Both the position numbers and the translations under genes were made by a program. Positions 9,112 through 17,996 of a stretch of 64,000 bases of DNA are shown piece by piece. Each line of letters starts with the position of its first letter. The first letter of the stretch is position 1. Origin of the DNA: Synergistaceae bacterium (GTDB taxonomy: Bacteria; Synergistota; Synergistia; Synergistales; Synergistaceae); assembly GCA_021372895.1 (NCBI GenBank), contig JAJFTP010000095.1, positions 25,054 through 89,053 on the forward strand, in the 5' to 3' direction. The notes beneath the pieces are model-generated. The model was not told the origin of the DNA. It made no database searches and saw only the letters and a list, made by a program, of their open reading frames with translations.

Positions 9112-10128
9112 ATGTCCCGTCAGGAGGCATATGGTTACGCTGTTGCACGGATCCGTGCGATGGAGCATCGCCTTCTTGATGCCGGTGCTCTGCAGAGAAT
9201 GATTGATGCTGAAGATCCCGCATCAGTACTCAAGATACTTGGGGAGACATCTTATGCTTCAGCGCTGACGTCCCAGACAGGACCGTTGAACTTTGACAAA
9301 ATCCTTGAGTCTGATCTTCAAGTGACTTACGATGAAGTTCGGTCCTTTGTGCCCGATAAGGTTCTTGTTGATATTATGTGTCTGCATTATGACTTCCACA
9401 ATGTGAAAGTTTTGCTGAAGAGCATCTTCAACGTGCGGAGCGGCGGCAAGAAAAGGTGGGATCTCCTTACATCACTTGGCTCCTATTCCTTAGATAACAT
9501 GATCGAAAACATAGAGTCTGAGGACTACCGGCTACTTCCTTTTGGTCTGGATTCCCTTATTCCTAGGTGCATATCAGTTTGGGACCAGACGAAGGATGTC
9601 CTTGAAGTTGAACGCATGATTGACGACAGGCTTTATGAGGTCATGCTCCAAGAGGCATCAGAGCTTGATATGCCGGGGATGAAAAGTTGGGTTTGTACAA
9701 GAATAGACGGAGAGAACATCCGCACTCTTGTAAGACTTAAACGGTTCAACTTTGACTGTGCCGGAGCGCGTCCCTTCCTTCACGCAGGGGGAGAGCTCGA
9801 TCTTGACCTGCTGTCATCACTTATAGCAGAGCCATTTGAGGGCTGGGGAAGAACACTTGAATTCTCAGAATTCGGGAAGGTCCTCGGTTCTATAGATGCA
9901 ACGGGAGGATTCTCAGAGCTGATATTATCTCTGGAAAAAGCTCTGGATGATTTTTATCTTGAAAAGATTGCTATAAGCAGATACAGCTCGTCTGCACCGG
10001 AAAACATACCGGTGTATCTGTGGGCGAAAGAAATGGAAGTAAAGAACATCCGTGTAATCTTAGTCTCTAAGGCAAATAAAGGCGACAGGGACATACTGAG
10101 GGGGCTTCTGCGTCATGGCTATGTATGA
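9112..10128 (+). CDS. ntpC: V-type ATP synthase subunit C (d-subunit, central stalk socket)
   Basis: The product is 338 aa, the normal length of subunit C/d, which caps the membrane ring and receives the central rotor stalk. Family-like features include an N-terminal YAVARIRAMEHRLL segment, the LHYDFHNVKVLLK motif near 95-110, and the C-terminal AKEMEVKNIRVILVSKANK motif that ends most members. It is predicted to be all-helical and soluble. ATG 9112 follows GAGGGG. The gene overlaps ntpG by 14 bp. Confidence 0.9.
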   Translation: MSRQEAYGYAVARIRAMEHRLLDAGALQRMIDAEDPASVLKILGETSYASALTSQTGPLNFDKILESDLQVTYDEVRSFVPDKVLVDIMCLHYDFHNVKVLLKSIFNVRSGGKKRWDLLTSLGSYSLDNMIENIESEDYRLLPFGLDSLIPRCISVWDQTKDVLEVERMIDDRLYEVMLQEASELDMPGMKSWVCTRIDGENIRTLVRLKRFNFDCAGARPFLHAGGELDLDLLSSLIAEPFEGWGRTLEFSEFGKVLGSIDATGGFSELILSLEKALDDFYLEKIAISRYSSSAPENIPVYLWAKEMEVKNIRVILVSKANKGDRDILRGLLRHGYV

Positions 10129-10456
10129 TCATGACTCTCCTATGGCTGCGGTAGGAAGCTATGACAGCATACTGCCGTTTAAGGCTATAGGTCTTGACGT
10201 TGTTGTTATCACAGAAGAGAACCATGATTCACTCGCGCAAATAATGAATAAATTTGCACGCTCAGGATATGCAGCGCTTTTTTTAGAAGAATCGCTGTTC
10301 GCCGAATATCAGAAAGACGTTGATGAAATAGGCGAATCCACTGATATGAGTATAATCCCCGTACCAAACCAGAGCGGTTCCATGGGTGTCGGTCTCAGCT
10401 CAATAAGACACAACGTTGAGCGTGCCGTAGGTATGGATATCTTTGGTGTCAAATGA
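10115..10456 (+). CDS. ntpG: V-type ATP synthase subunit F (NtpG)
   Basis: This small 113-aa protein matches subunit F in size and position, between the C and A genes. Subunit F binds the D subunit and completes the central rotor stalk. It has the typical Rossmann-like pattern: a first strand VGSYDSILPFKAIGLDVVV, a mid-protein GYAALFLEE strand, and a terminal IPVPNQSGSMGVG loop. Start ATG 10115 overlaps ntpC; ATG 10121 is an in-frame alternative. Confidence 0.85.
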   Translation: MAMYDHDSPMAAVGSYDSILPFKAIGLDVVVITEENHDSLAQIMNKFARSGYAALFLEESLFAEYQKDVDEIGESTDMSIIPVPNQSGSMGVGLSSIRHNVERAVGMDIFGVK

Positions 10457-10476
10457 TGAAAATGGAGGCGATGTGA

Positions 10477-12276
10477 GTGGCTAATCCCAATGCCATAGCA
10501 GGATTCATCGCAAAAATTTCCGGCCCGCTTGTTATCGCAAAAGGCATGGCTGGAGCCTGTATGTTCGATGTTGTCAGGGTCGGCAATGCAGGTCTTGTCG
10601 GTGAAATAATAGAACTTAAGAATGATACTGCTTCTGTTCAGGTTTATGAGGAAACGTCCGGTCTAGCTCCGGGTGAACCTGTGATAAGCACAGGGGAGCC
10701 TTTAAGCGTTGAGCTCGCTCCCGGACTTATTGAGGAATTTTTTGACGGGATCCAGCGTCCGCTCAAAAGTATCGAAGAGATGGCGGAGAGTCCATATATC
10801 CTTCGCGGTATAAACGTTCCGGCAGTCAGCCGGACAAAGAAATGGGAGTTTATCCCATGTGTCGAAGCAGGTATGGAAGTGGGAACGGGCGACTTTCTGG
10901 GGTCTGTACAGGAGACGGTACTGGTCGACCATAAAGTTATGGTCCCGCATGGAGTAAAAGGTAAAATTAAAGATATCAAAAGCGGGAAGTTCACTGTTGA
11001 AGAAACTATTGCAGTTATAACGGATGCGAAGGATACAGACCATGAGATCAAACTGCTCCAGAGGTGGCCGGTGCGTAAGCCGCGCCCAGTCGTCAAGCGC
11101 CTTGCACCGGAAGTTCCGCTTACTACAGGACAACGTGTTATTGACACTTTCTTTCCTATAGCACGCGGTGGTACTGCGTGTGTACCCGGGCCTTTCGGTT
11201 CCGGTAAGACGGTTATCCAGCACCAGCTGGCCAAGTGGGCTGATGCCGAAATAGTCGTTTACATCGGCTGCGGTGAACGTGGAAATGAGATGACGGACGT
11301 TCTCCTGGAATTCCCAGAACTTGAAGACCCGCGTTCCGGCCAGCCGCTTATGAAGAGGACTCTGCTTATAGCGAACACCTCCAACATGCCTGTTGCTGCG
11401 CGTGAGGCCTCAGTATATACCGGTATCACTATTGCCGAATACTTCCGCGACATGGGGTATTCCGTGGCGCTTATGGCCGACTCGACTTCACGCTGGGCGG
11501 AAGCACTGCGGGAGATGTCAGGCAGGCTTGAAGAAATGCCAGGTGAAGAAGGTTATCCAGCATACCTCGGAACACGGCTTGCGTCCTTCTATGAAAGAGC
11601 CGGACGTGCGATCTGTTTTGGCAAGGACGGCAGAGAAGGAGCTATTTCAGTCATCGGGGCAGTTTCGCCTCCTGGAGGAGATCTTTCAGAGCCTGTAACA
11701 CAGAATACCCTGCGTGTTACGAAGGTTTTCTGGGGTTTGGACTCACAGCTGGCATACCAGCGTCACTTCCCTGCTATCAACTGGCTGTCAAGTTATTCTC
11801 TCTATACACAGATCCTCGGAGAATACTGGGACGGTTTCTATGATGGAGAGTGGAGTGTCTACAGGACAGAAGCTATGGGACTTCTTGAAGACGAAGATAA
11901 GCTCAAGGAGATCGTCCGTCTTGTCGGTGTGGATGCTCTTTCCAAGGAGGAGCGCATGGTGCTTGAGACTTCTAAATCCATACGTGAAGACTTTCTGCAT
12001 CAGAATTCCTTCCACGAAGTAGATACTTATGCGTCTATGGATAAACAGTTTAAGATGCTGAGGAATATCCTGACCTTCCACCACCTTGGTATGCAGGTGC
12101 TCACGCACGGAGGGATGCTCCGCTCAGTGCTGGATCTTCCTGTACGTGATGAGATAGCGCGTATGCGTTATGTGGAAGAGGAAGAAATTGAAAGCCTCGA
12201 CAAGCTTGAAGATACTATAAAATCTGATCTTGGTAAACTTAGTGCAGCCGGAGGTGAGATCGATGATGTTGCCTAA
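10477..12276 (+). CDS. ntpA: V-type ATP synthase catalytic subunit A
   Basis: This 599-aa catalytic subunit carries the Walker A loop GPFGSGKT at 238-245, the [12 protein letters not shown] motif and the [15 protein letters not shown]alker B region. It also has the long insertion (about 115-190) that separates A from B and F-type beta subunits. It hydrolyses (or makes) ATP in the A3B3 head. GTG 10477 is the start, preceded by GGAGGCGA. It overlaps ntpB by 14 bp. Confidence 0.98.
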   Translation: MANPNAIAGFIAKISGPLVIAKGMAGACMFDVVRVGNAGLVGEIIELKNDTASVQVYEETSGLAPGEPVISTGEPLSVELAPGLIEEFFDGIQRPLKSIEEMAESPYILRGINVPAVSRTKKWEFIPCVEAGMEVGTGDFLGSVQETVLVDHKVMVPHGVKGKIKDIKSGKFTVEETIAVITDAKDTDHEIKLLQRWPVRKPRPVVKRLAPEVPLTTGQRVIDTFFPIARGGTACVPGPFGSGKTVIQHQLAKWADAEIVVYIGCGERGNEMTDVLLEFPELEDPRSGQPLMKRTLLIANTSNMPVAAREASVYTGITIAEYFRDMGYSVALMADSTSRWAEALREMSGRLEEMPGEEGYPAYLGTRLASFYERAGRAICFGKDGREGAISVIGAVSPPGGDLSEPVTQNTLRVTKVFWGLDSQLAYQRHFPAINWLSSYSLYTQILGEYWDGFYDGEWSVYRTEAMGLLEDEDKLKEIVRLVGVDALSKEERMVLETSKSIREDFLHQNSFHEVDTYASMDKQFKMLRNILTFHHLGMQVLTHGGMLRSVLDLPVRDEIARMRYVEEEEIESLDKLEDTIKSDLGKLSAAGGEIDDVA

Positions 12277-13684
12277 GGAATATAGAACCATCTCCAACCT
12301 TGCCGGCCCGCTCATGATGGTTGAAAAAGTTGAAGATGTAAGTTATGACGAGCTTGCTGAGATCCGCCTTGCAAATGGCGAACGCAGGCGCGGCAGAGTT
12401 CTTGAAATTGCTGAGGACAAAGCGCTGGTGCAGGTTTACGAAGGAAGCACCGGTATTGATGTTGAGACGACACAGGTCCGTTTTCTCGGAGATGTTCTTA
12501 AACTTCCCGTCTCAAAAGATATGCTGGGTCGCATATTCAACGGGCGCGGCGATCCTATTGACGGCGGAGCACAGATAATCGCGGATGCATACCTTGATGT
12601 GAACGGAAACCCGATCAACCCGTACTCAAGGGACTTCCCGTCGGAATTTATCCAGACTGGAATATCAACCATCGATGGTATGAATCCTCTTGTCCGCGGT
12701 CAAAAACTCCCTATATTCTCCGGAAGCGGTATGCCGCATAACCAGATGGCAGCACAGATTGCACGCCAGGCAGCTGTCATAAGCGGACATGCCGACTTTG
12801 CCGTTGTCTTCGCAGCCATGGGAATTACATTTGAGGAAGCGTCATTCTTCATGGAGGACTTCCGAAAGACAGGCGCACTCGAACGGACGGTAATGTTTGT
12901 CAACCTTGCGGACGACCCTGCAATTGAGCGTATTTCAACTCCGCGTCTTGCACTTACATGTGCTGAATACCTCGCATTTGAAAAAGACATGCACGTACTT
13001 GTCATCCTGACCGACCTGACTAACTATTGCGAAGCTCTTCGTGAAATATCCGCAGCACGCAAGGAAGTCCCTGGGCGCCGCGGATATCCGGGTTATCTTT
13101 ACACGGACCTTGCGACTATGTATGAGAGGGCAGGGAGATTACGCGGCAAAAAGGGATCGATCACTCAGCTGCCTATCCTTACCATGCCTGAGGATGATAA
13201 AACTCACCCTATCCCTGACCTTACCGGTTATATAACTGAAGGGCAGATCATCCTTGCGCGCGGTCTTCACCGTAAAGGGATCTATCCTCCTGTGGACGTA
13301 ATGCCATCACTTTCGAGACTCAAGGACAAGGGAATAGGCAAAGGCAAGACAAGAGAAGACCACGCCGACCTCATGAACCAGCTCTTTGCGGCCTACTCGC
13401 GCGGGAAGGAAGCTAAAGAACTTGCCGTCATTCTTGGCGAGAGCGCACTTTCAGAAGAAGATAAGGCTTTCGCAAAGTTTGCCGACCTCTTTGAAGATAG
13501 GTATGTTCGCCAGGGTGAATACGAAAACAGGGCAATAGAAGATACGCTCCTGCTGGGGTGGGAGCTCCTTACCATTGTTCCGGTAAGGGAGCTTAAACGT
13601 GTCAGGGATGAATACATCGAGAAGTATCTGAAACCGCTCTTAGAAGCGCATGAGGATCAGACTTTAGAGATGCTTGACGTATAG
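12263..13684 (+). CDS. ntpB: V-type ATP synthase regulatory subunit B
   Basis: The product is the 473-aa non-catalytic partner of subunit A. At about residue 152 the P-loop is degenerate ([13 protein letters not shown], without the Gly-Lys-Thr core), which is diagnostic for subunit B. The family sequences [14 protein letters not shown] and [23 protein letters not shown] are present. An open frame extends upstream to TTG 12230, but ATG 12263 (or 12266) follows GGAGGTGAG and gives the normal length. It is translationally coupled to ntpA and followed after 16 bp by ntpD. Confidence 0.97.
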   Translation: MMLPKEYRTISNLAGPLMMVEKVEDVSYDELAEIRLANGERRRGRVLEIAEDKALVQVYEGSTGIDVETTQVRFLGDVLKLPVSKDMLGRIFNGRGDPIDGGAQIIADAYLDVNGNPINPYSRDFPSEFIQTGISTIDGMNPLVRGQKLPIFSGSGMPHNQMAAQIARQAAVISGHADFAVVFAAMGITFEEASFFMEDFRKTGALERTVMFVNLADDPAIERISTPRLALTCAEYLAFEKDMHVLVILTDLTNYCEALREISAARKEVPGRRGYPGYLYTDLATMYERAGRLRGKKGSITQLPILTMPEDDKTHPIPDLTGYITEGQIILARGLHRKGIYPPVDVMPSLSRLKDKGIGKGKTREDHADLMNQLFAAYSRGKEAKELAVILGESALSEEDKAFAKFADLFEDRYVRQGEYENRAIEDTLLLGWELLTIVPVRELKRVRDEYIEKYLKPLLEAHEDQTLEMLDV

Positions 13685-13700
13685 GAAGGGGTGACCTCGC

Positions 13701-14327
13701 ATGGCGAAGGCGCTAAATGTCAACCCTAACCGCATGGAGCTTTCGAAGCTCAAAAGACAGCTTGTCGTTGCCAAGAGGGGGCACAAGCTTCTCAAAGATA
13801 AGCAGGATGCGCTTGTCAAGGAATTTCTTGCGAGGGCCAGGGCGGTATGGGATCTCCGGAAGGAAATAGAAAGTGAAATAAGTGCATGTTATGCCGGATT
13901 TTCACTTGCCCGCGCTCAGACACTGCCTCAGATGCTCGAGCAGTCGCTTATGAACGCAGGCGGAAACATGAGAGTAAATGTGAAATTCATCAATATAATG
14001 AGTGTCAATGTTCCGTCTTTTACACTTCCGGAGCAGCCGGCAGAGCTTAGCTACGGGCTCGCTACCTCTCCCGGAAGTCTTGATGTAGCGCTGGAACAGT
14101 TCCTTAAGCTTATGCCAAGGCTGGTGAGGCTTGCAGCCGAAGAAAAGGCACTGAAGTCAATGGCCCTTGAAATCGAAAGGACAAGACGTCGTGTCAACGC
14201 GCTTGAGCATGTTATGGTTCCGTCATTTACCGAGGCAATACGCTCTATTTCTATGAAGCTTGAGGAGATGGAACGTTCGACTCTCTCCCGTCTGATGGTT
14301 ATAAAGGAAATTGTCCGCTCCCACTGA
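13701..14327 (+). CDS. ntpD: V-type ATP synthase subunit D (central rotor stalk)
   Basis: This 208-aa protein has the two long antiparallel helices of subunit D: residues 8-60 (LSKLKRQLVVAKRGHKLLKD) and 140-205 (TRRRVNALEHVMVPSF). A short central region joins them. It is the shaft that rotates inside the A3B3 head. It is the last gene of the operon; the ntpH and ntpJ genes that follow in E. hirae are absent here. A hairpin terminator follows 40 bp downstream. Confidence 0.95.
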   Translation: MAKALNVNPNRMELSKLKRQLVVAKRGHKLLKDKQDALVKEFLARARAVWDLRKEIESEISACYAGFSLARAQTLPQMLEQSLMNAGGNMRVNVKFINIMSVNVPSFTLPEQPAELSYGLATSPGSLDVALEQFLKLMPRLVRLAAEEKALKSMALEIERTRRRVNALEHVMVPSFTEAIRSISMKLEEMERSTLSRLMVIKEIVRSH

Positions 14328-14367
14328 TTGGAAGAAGTAAAACTAACATTTTTCTAATTAACATTTG

Positions 14368-14413
14368 AAGCCCGATCGCAGACGCAATATCAAAGCGTCT
14401 TCCGACCGGGCTT
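14368..14413 (+). terminator. Hairpin terminator between ntpD and the nitroreductase gene
   Basis: AAGCCCG...CGGGCTT arms enclose a second stem AGACGC/GCGTCT, giving a strong 46-nt hairpin followed by ATTTG. The genes on either side converge, so it may act in both directions. Confidence 0.7.
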
Positions 14414-14456
14414 ATTTGATGCGGTTTTGTCCGGGATATATTACTGCATGGTTTGA

Positions 14457-15011
14457 TTATCTGCAGTAGTTGATATTATCGACTTGCTGCTGTCTGGGTT
14501 GTGAGAATTTATTATCATCGCCTTCCTTATACCCTGTGATAAGGCCGCAGGTAGGAATAAAGGCCTCGGGTATATTAAGGCGGTCTTTGATCGTCTTGTC
14601 ATTGCATATTGTGGATATAGGAGACACTACGTAGCATGACCCCAGACCAAGGGCTGTGGCTGCGTTTGCAGCGTTTGTTGCCGCACAGGATGCTGTTGCT
14701 GCCTGACCAAAGGGATTCTTGTCCCTGACAGAGAAAAGCAGAAGCAACGGGGCCCCGTAGAGGGGCTGGTATCCCGGCAGGTTCGCTCTGCCTACGAGAA
14801 AGTCATTGCCTGAGTTTTTCATTGCAATCAGCGTCTTATTGTTGATATCGCTGAGCAGATCGCGATTTTCTATAACTGTGATGTGGAGATCCCCTGTTTT
14901 AGGGGCATTATTGGCTGCTTTGAGAAGCACATCGATCTTCTCCTGTTCAACAGGCTTTATTGAGTAGCTGCGCACGCTTCTTCTTGAGATCATTGCTTGA
15001 ATTGCATCCAT
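14457..15011 (-). CDS. Nitroreductase-family FMN oxidoreductase
   Basis: This 184-aa protein is a small nitroreductase-fold flavoenzyme. The N-terminal SRRSVRSYSIKPVEQEKI is the phosphate-binding Arg motif of the family, and the central GQAATASCAATNAANAATALGLGSCYV is the conserved helix packing against FMN. Such enzymes reduce nitro groups, quinones or other electrophiles with NAD(P)H; the substrate here cannot be inferred. ATG 15011 is preceded (on its strand) by GGGAGGG. It is a single-gene unit convergent with the V-ATPase operon. A TATAAT-like box (complement of 15053-15058) lies upstream, without a clear -35. Confidence 0.85.
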   Translation of the reverse strand: MDAIQAMISRRSVRSYSIKPVEQEKIDVLLKAANNAPKTGDLHITVIENRDLLSDINNKTLIAMKNSGNDFLVGRANLPGYQPLYGAPLLLLFSVRDKNPFGQAATASCAATNAANAATALGLGSCYVVSPISTICNDKTIKDRLNIPEAFIPTCGLITGYKEGDDNKFSQPRQQQVDNINYCR

Positions 15012-15148
15012 GAAGGATCCCTCCCAATTTTTACTGATATATACTGATATGTATTATATACCAGACTTTTGCGGCGACATTTCTTCTTTGTATTTTTTTC
15101 GGTAAATTTGCTTAATTTTTATAATTTTAAAGATTTATCAAGTTAAAG

Positions 15149-15157
15149 TGTTATAAT
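15149..15157 (+). promoter_or_regulatory. Extended -10 promoter for the small membrane protein
   Basis: TG-T-TATAAT at 15149-15157 is a perfect extended -10 element. It lies 46 bp before the next start codon. No good -35 hexamer is visible, as is usual for extended -10 promoters. Confidence 0.5.
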
Positions 15158-15203
15158 GTAACAACGTTAAATAGGTTATAGATTTTTAAGGGAGGGAAAA
15201 TAA

Positions 15204-15485
15204 ATGGAAAAAATTATTGAAACATTATTTACATGGCTTGCGGTTGGGGTTGTATTTTATGTTTTATCTTACGTCCTCTATAACATCTCTAAAAGCGGGG
15301 AGAAGCTGTCTGAGGGGCGCTTATCCGCGATTATGATATACGGTTCATTGATGTTACTGACAGCAGGAGGCATATATGTGCTCACTAAAGAGCGCGGAAT
15401 AATTGCATCAATATTGCTATTTATTGTAATTGCTGTCATTGGGTGGGTAACCAATAAAAAGACAGTTGGCCAGGCAGGGGTTTAA
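15204..15485 (+). CDS. Small three-helix membrane protein of unknown function
   Basis: I do not recognise this 93-aa protein. It has three hydrophobic segments at about residues 8-28, 41-60 and 66-84, separated by short charged loops (NISKSGEKLSEGRLS and TKERG), and ends with a polar tail. It carries no Cys, His or known motif. ATG 15204 follows GGGAGGG with good spacing and an extended -10 promoter. A short hairpin with a T-run follows it. It appears to be an independent single-gene unit between the V-ATPase operon and rnpB. Confidence 0.7.
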   Translation: MEKIIETLFTWLAVGVVFYVLSYVLYNISKSGEKLSEGRLSAIMIYGSLMLLTAGGIYVLTKERGIIASILLFIVIAVIGWVTNKKTVGQAGV

Positions 15486-15544
15486 CCTTTGACCATCCAT
15501 GAGTAACAGTTATATGGCTGTTGTTTTATATAAAGGCAGCCTCG

Positions 15545-15562
15545 AAAAGGAGATCCTTTTTT
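15545..15562 (+). terminator. Weak hairpin plus T-run after the small membrane protein gene
   Basis: AAAAGG-agat-CCTTTT followed by further T residues. The stem is short and AT-rich, so termination would be modest. Confidence 0.4.
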
Positions 15563-15575
15563 ATTTCTTATCTGC

Positions 15576-15581
15576 TATACT
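15576..15581 (+). promoter_or_regulatory. -10 box of the RNase P RNA promoter
   Basis: TATACT ends 5 nt before the first paired base of the RNA (CGGGAGTAC). The -35 region (around 15553) is a poor match and overlaps the preceding hairpin. Confidence 0.5.
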
Positions 15582-15586
15582 TTATT

Positions 15587-15937
15587 CGGGAGTACTTAGT
15601 CCAGCCGCCGGCGCGTAAGCGCGGGAGGAAAGTCCGGGCTTCACAGGGCAGGGTGCAGGAGAAATTCCTGCGAGTGCAAACTCAGGGAAAGTGCCGCAGA
15701 AAGTATACCGCCCGTTTCGGCGGGCAAGGGTGAAAAGGCGGGGTAAGAGCCCACCGGCCGCAAGGGCGACCTTCGGGCCTGGCAAACCCCATCCGGAGCA
15801 AGGTCGAATAGGGGAGGATGAGGCTGCCCGCTGACTCCCGGGTACGACCGCTCATTCCCGTCCGTAAGGGCGGGGTTAGATAAATGGCTGGAAGAGATCA
15901 ATATCTCTTACAAAACCCGGCTTATCGAGTGCTCCCG
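15587..15937 (+). ncRNA. rnpB: RNase P RNA (bacterial type A)
   Basis: The RNA subunit of ribonuclease P, which removes the 5' leader of tRNA precursors. Diagnostic core sequences are GAGGAAAGTCCGGGC near the 5' end (P4 strand, nt 15626-15640) and ACAAAACCCGGCTTATCGAG near the 3' end (nt 15910-15929). The ends pair as P1: CGGGAGTAC (15587-15595) with GTGCTCCCG (15929-15937). The length of about 351 nt fits type A. Short open frames over this stretch are spurious. Confidence 0.97.
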
Positions 15938-15940
15938 CTT

Positions 15941-15988
15941 AAATAGTGGCGACAGGTTTCAATAAAAACCTGTCGCCACTATTTTTTT
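15941..15988 (+). terminator. Strong rho-independent terminator of rnpB
   Basis: A perfect 19-bp inverted repeat (15941-15959 with 15966-15984), a 6-nt loop, and a run of T residues through 15988. It directly follows P1 of the RNase P RNA. Confidence 0.95.
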
Positions 15989-16169
15989 ATCTTTTGACGG
16001 TTATTACTTTAATTTTTGTTGTTATTGTTAATTTCATTGTATGCATACATGAAGTCTGCCTTATAATTTCCAGTCTCTATTTCGCCTACAAAAACCAGTC
16101 ACAATCAATAAAAAACAGAATAATGAGCCTAAATAATCAATTATGTTCATTGCAATATATTTGAAAGTA

Positions 16170-16196
16170 TTGCAACAAATGGTTCTTGCGTATAAG
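16170..16196 (+). promoter_or_regulatory. Candidate promoter of the dcw cluster
   Basis: TTGCAA (16170-16175) and TATAAG (16191-16196) are spaced by only 15 bp, so this is tentative. The -10 overlaps the first MraZ repeat, which would let MraZ block polymerase. The AT-rich 180 bp upstream also contains a 12-bp palindrome (TGTATGCATACA, 16038-16049) of unknown meaning. Confidence 0.35.
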
Positions 16197-16230
16197 GTGG
16201 GGCAAAGTGGTAGAAAGTGTATGAAAGTGG
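16194..16230 (+). promoter_or_regulatory. MraZ box: four direct repeats with 10-bp period
   Basis: AAGGTGG (16194), AAAGTGG (16204), AAAGTGT (16214) and AAAGTGG (16224) recur with an exact 10-bp period. AAAGTG(T/G) repeats with 3-bp gaps are the known operator of MraZ in mollicutes and related species. The array ends 11 bp before the chosen mraZ start, as expected for autoregulation of the division cluster. Confidence 0.8.
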
Positions 16231-16241
16231 GTGAATTATTG

Positions 16242-16667
16242 ATGCTGGTGGGAAGTTACAACCATAAGCTGGATGGTAAAGGCAGAACTGTTTTACCCGC
16301 ACGCTTCAGGGGTGAACTGGGAGACTCTGTCGTTGCGACCATCGGCATCGACCGCTGTATAGCCCTTTATCCGATCTCACGCTGGGAAGAGCTGCTTTTA
16401 AAGCTTAAGGATCTTTCTTCATTCAAGAAAAAGACGCGTGATTTCCGCAGGGTCCTTCTATCTATGGCAACAGAACAGGAAATAGACGGGGCCGGACGTA
16501 TCCTTCTTCCCGGTATACTCAGGGAATATGCGTGTGTAGAGCAGGAGATCACCCTGATTGGAGCAGAGGATCATATCGAGATCTGGGATACGAAGAAGTG
16601 GGAAGAACACCGTAACGAAGTTCTCTCTGACTTCAGCGACCTCGCAGAGGATCTGGAGGATATATGA
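16242..16667 (+). CDS. mraZ: Transcriptional regulator MraZ
   Basis: This 141-aa DNA-binding regulator controls its own dcw operon. It has two AbrB-like halves, each with the family DxxxR motif: LDGKGRTVLPARFR near residue 10 and IDGAGRILLPGILR near residue 85. The open frame begins at 16143, but ATG 16242 gives the standard MLVGSYNHKLD start and length, and leaves the MraZ repeats upstream. ATG 16221 is possible but would put the fourth repeat inside the gene. It overlaps rsmH by 4 bp (ATGA). Confidence 0.95.
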   Translation: MLVGSYNHKLDGKGRTVLPARFRGELGDSVVATIGIDRCIALYPISRWEELLLKLKDLSSFKKKTRDFRRVLLSMATEQEIDGAGRILLPGILREYACVEQEITLIGAEDHIEIWDTKKWEEHRNEVLSDFSDLAEDLEDI

Positions 16668-17599
16668 AAGAACATGTTTCGGTAATGGTAAATGAGGTCC
16701 TTGAGGCACTGCAGCCGTGGGATTCGGTCATAACAGTCGTAGATGCAACACTTGGGCTTGGCGGACACGCTGGGCACATCCTTAAAAACTGCGTGAATGC
16801 AAATGTTATCGGTTTTGATCAGGATCCATATGCCAGGACAATTGCAGCGGAGAATCTTGCAGAATTTAATGGGCGCATTGAGATAGTGGCAGATAATTTC
16901 AGGCATATTGAAAAACTGGCGGAACGCGATGAATGGCAGGGTGCATCTGCAGTCTTTTTTGACCTTGGCGTCTCCAATCTCCAGCTTACGGATTCAGAAC
17001 GGGGTTTCTCATTTCAAGAAGACGGTCCTCTTGATATGAGAATGGATGGGGCTGAACACTGTAACAGTGAACTTACGGCAGAAGACATGCTGGCTCAATG
17101 GTCCATCAGAGACCTGACTCGGATATTCAGGGATTTTGGAGAAGATCCCTTTGCCTATCAGATAGCCAGAGGGATAGTCAGAAACAGGGAACAGGGAGGA
17201 AGCGTACATACAACAGGAGAGCTTGTTGAACTTATAAGGAAGATATTACCGGCTCCTGTGCAGAGAAAGATGGGCGGTCATCCTGCGAGGAAAATTTTTC
17301 AGGCACTCAGAATAGCAGTAAATGACGAAATTAATGCGCTAAACGAGGCTCTTGACGGGTCGGCAAAAATACTTGCACCGGGCGGAAGGGTGATTGTCAT
17401 ATCTTACCACTCCCTTGAGGACAGAATGGTAAAACAGCGTTTTCGCAAGTGGCAGGAGTCCGGGATGGGCGAGCCGAAGCCAAGAAAGGCGATTATCCCC
17501 TCTGATGGAGAAGTGGAAGCAAATTATAAATCAAGGAGCGCCAAACTAAGGATTTTTAAGGCTAATACAACAAAGGAGGCAGCAGCAAATGCGATATAA
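16664..17599 (+). CDS. rsmH: 16S rRNA (cytosine-1402 N4)-methyltransferase RsmH
   Basis: This 311-aa SAM-dependent enzyme methylates C1402 in the decoding centre of 16S rRNA. The N-terminal HVSVMVNEVLEAL start and the SAM-binding motif VVDATLGLGGHAGHIL (about 25-40) are typical. So are FFDLGVSNLQL, the RGFSFQEDGPLDMRM segment and the C-terminal VISYHSLEDRMVK. It is the second gene of the dcw cluster and overlaps both mraZ (4 bp) and ftsL (11 bp). Confidence 0.97.
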   Translation: MKEHVSVMVNEVLEALQPWDSVITVVDATLGLGGHAGHILKNCVNANVIGFDQDPYARTIAAENLAEFNGRIEIVADNFRHIEKLAERDEWQGASAVFFDLGVSNLQLTDSERGFSFQEDGPLDMRMDGAEHCNSELTAEDMLAQWSIRDLTRIFRDFGEDPFAYQIARGIVRNREQGGSVHTTGELVELIRKILPAPVQRKMGGHPARKIFQALRIAVNDEINALNEALDGSAKILAPGGRVIVISYHSLEDRMVKQRFRKWQESGMGEPKPRKAIIPSDGEVEANYKSRSAKLRIFKANTTKEAAANAI

Positions 17600-17996
17600 A
17601 GAATGCAGACACGAATCGGAAAAAACTTATTCTTCTATTTTTGTGATCAGTTTTTTGTGTGTGTTTCTTTGTGCGGCCGCCCTTGGTTCTCTCAGACTTT
17701 ATGGCCTTTATCTTGAACATAGGATCTCGGAGACTACCGGTCGTATTGAGATCTGCAGGGAAAAGAACCTTGTTATGTCCCGGCATTATTCCGAACTGCT
17801 ATCCCCGGCAAGAATATACAGCTATGCACGTGAAAAACTCGGCATGGTCAATGCGCAAAATGTGCAGACAATTTATCTGGACGGCAAGGCAGTCTTAACA
17901 GCCAAGGCGTTGATGACGCCTGCCGGAGTTGAAGAAAAGACTGGCTTTCTGGATTACTTTAATCCTTTTGTAAGGGTGGCACATGCCAAGAATTAG
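17589..17996 (+). CDS. ftsL: FtsL-like cell division protein
   Basis: This 135-aa bitopic protein has a short basic cytoplasmic tail, one membrane span (about 16-38), and a coiled-coil stretch ending in LLSPARIYSYAREKLGM. That last motif is a hallmark of FtsL, where the coiled coil meets a small terminal segment. It would recruit FtsI/FtsW with FtsQ at the septum. Sequence identity is generally low in this family, so position between rsmH and ftsI is the main support. It overlaps ftsI by 14 bp. Confidence 0.8.
   Translation: MRYKECRHESEKTYSSIFVISFLCVFLCAAALGSLRLYGLYLEHRISETTGRIEICREKNLVMSRHYSELLSPARIYSYAREKLGMVNAQNVQTIYLDGKAVLTAKALMTPAGVEEKTGFLDYFNPFVRVAHAKN

Noticed and set aside
15521..15901. 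Short open frames on both strands between 15521 and 15901
   Set aside because: They lie over the RNase P RNA, whose core sequences and P1 pairing are clear.
16038..16049. 12-bp palindrome TGTATGCATACA upstream of mraZ as an operator
   Set aside because: A single short palindrome in AT-rich DNA, about 130 bp from the promoter candidate; no second site or known match.
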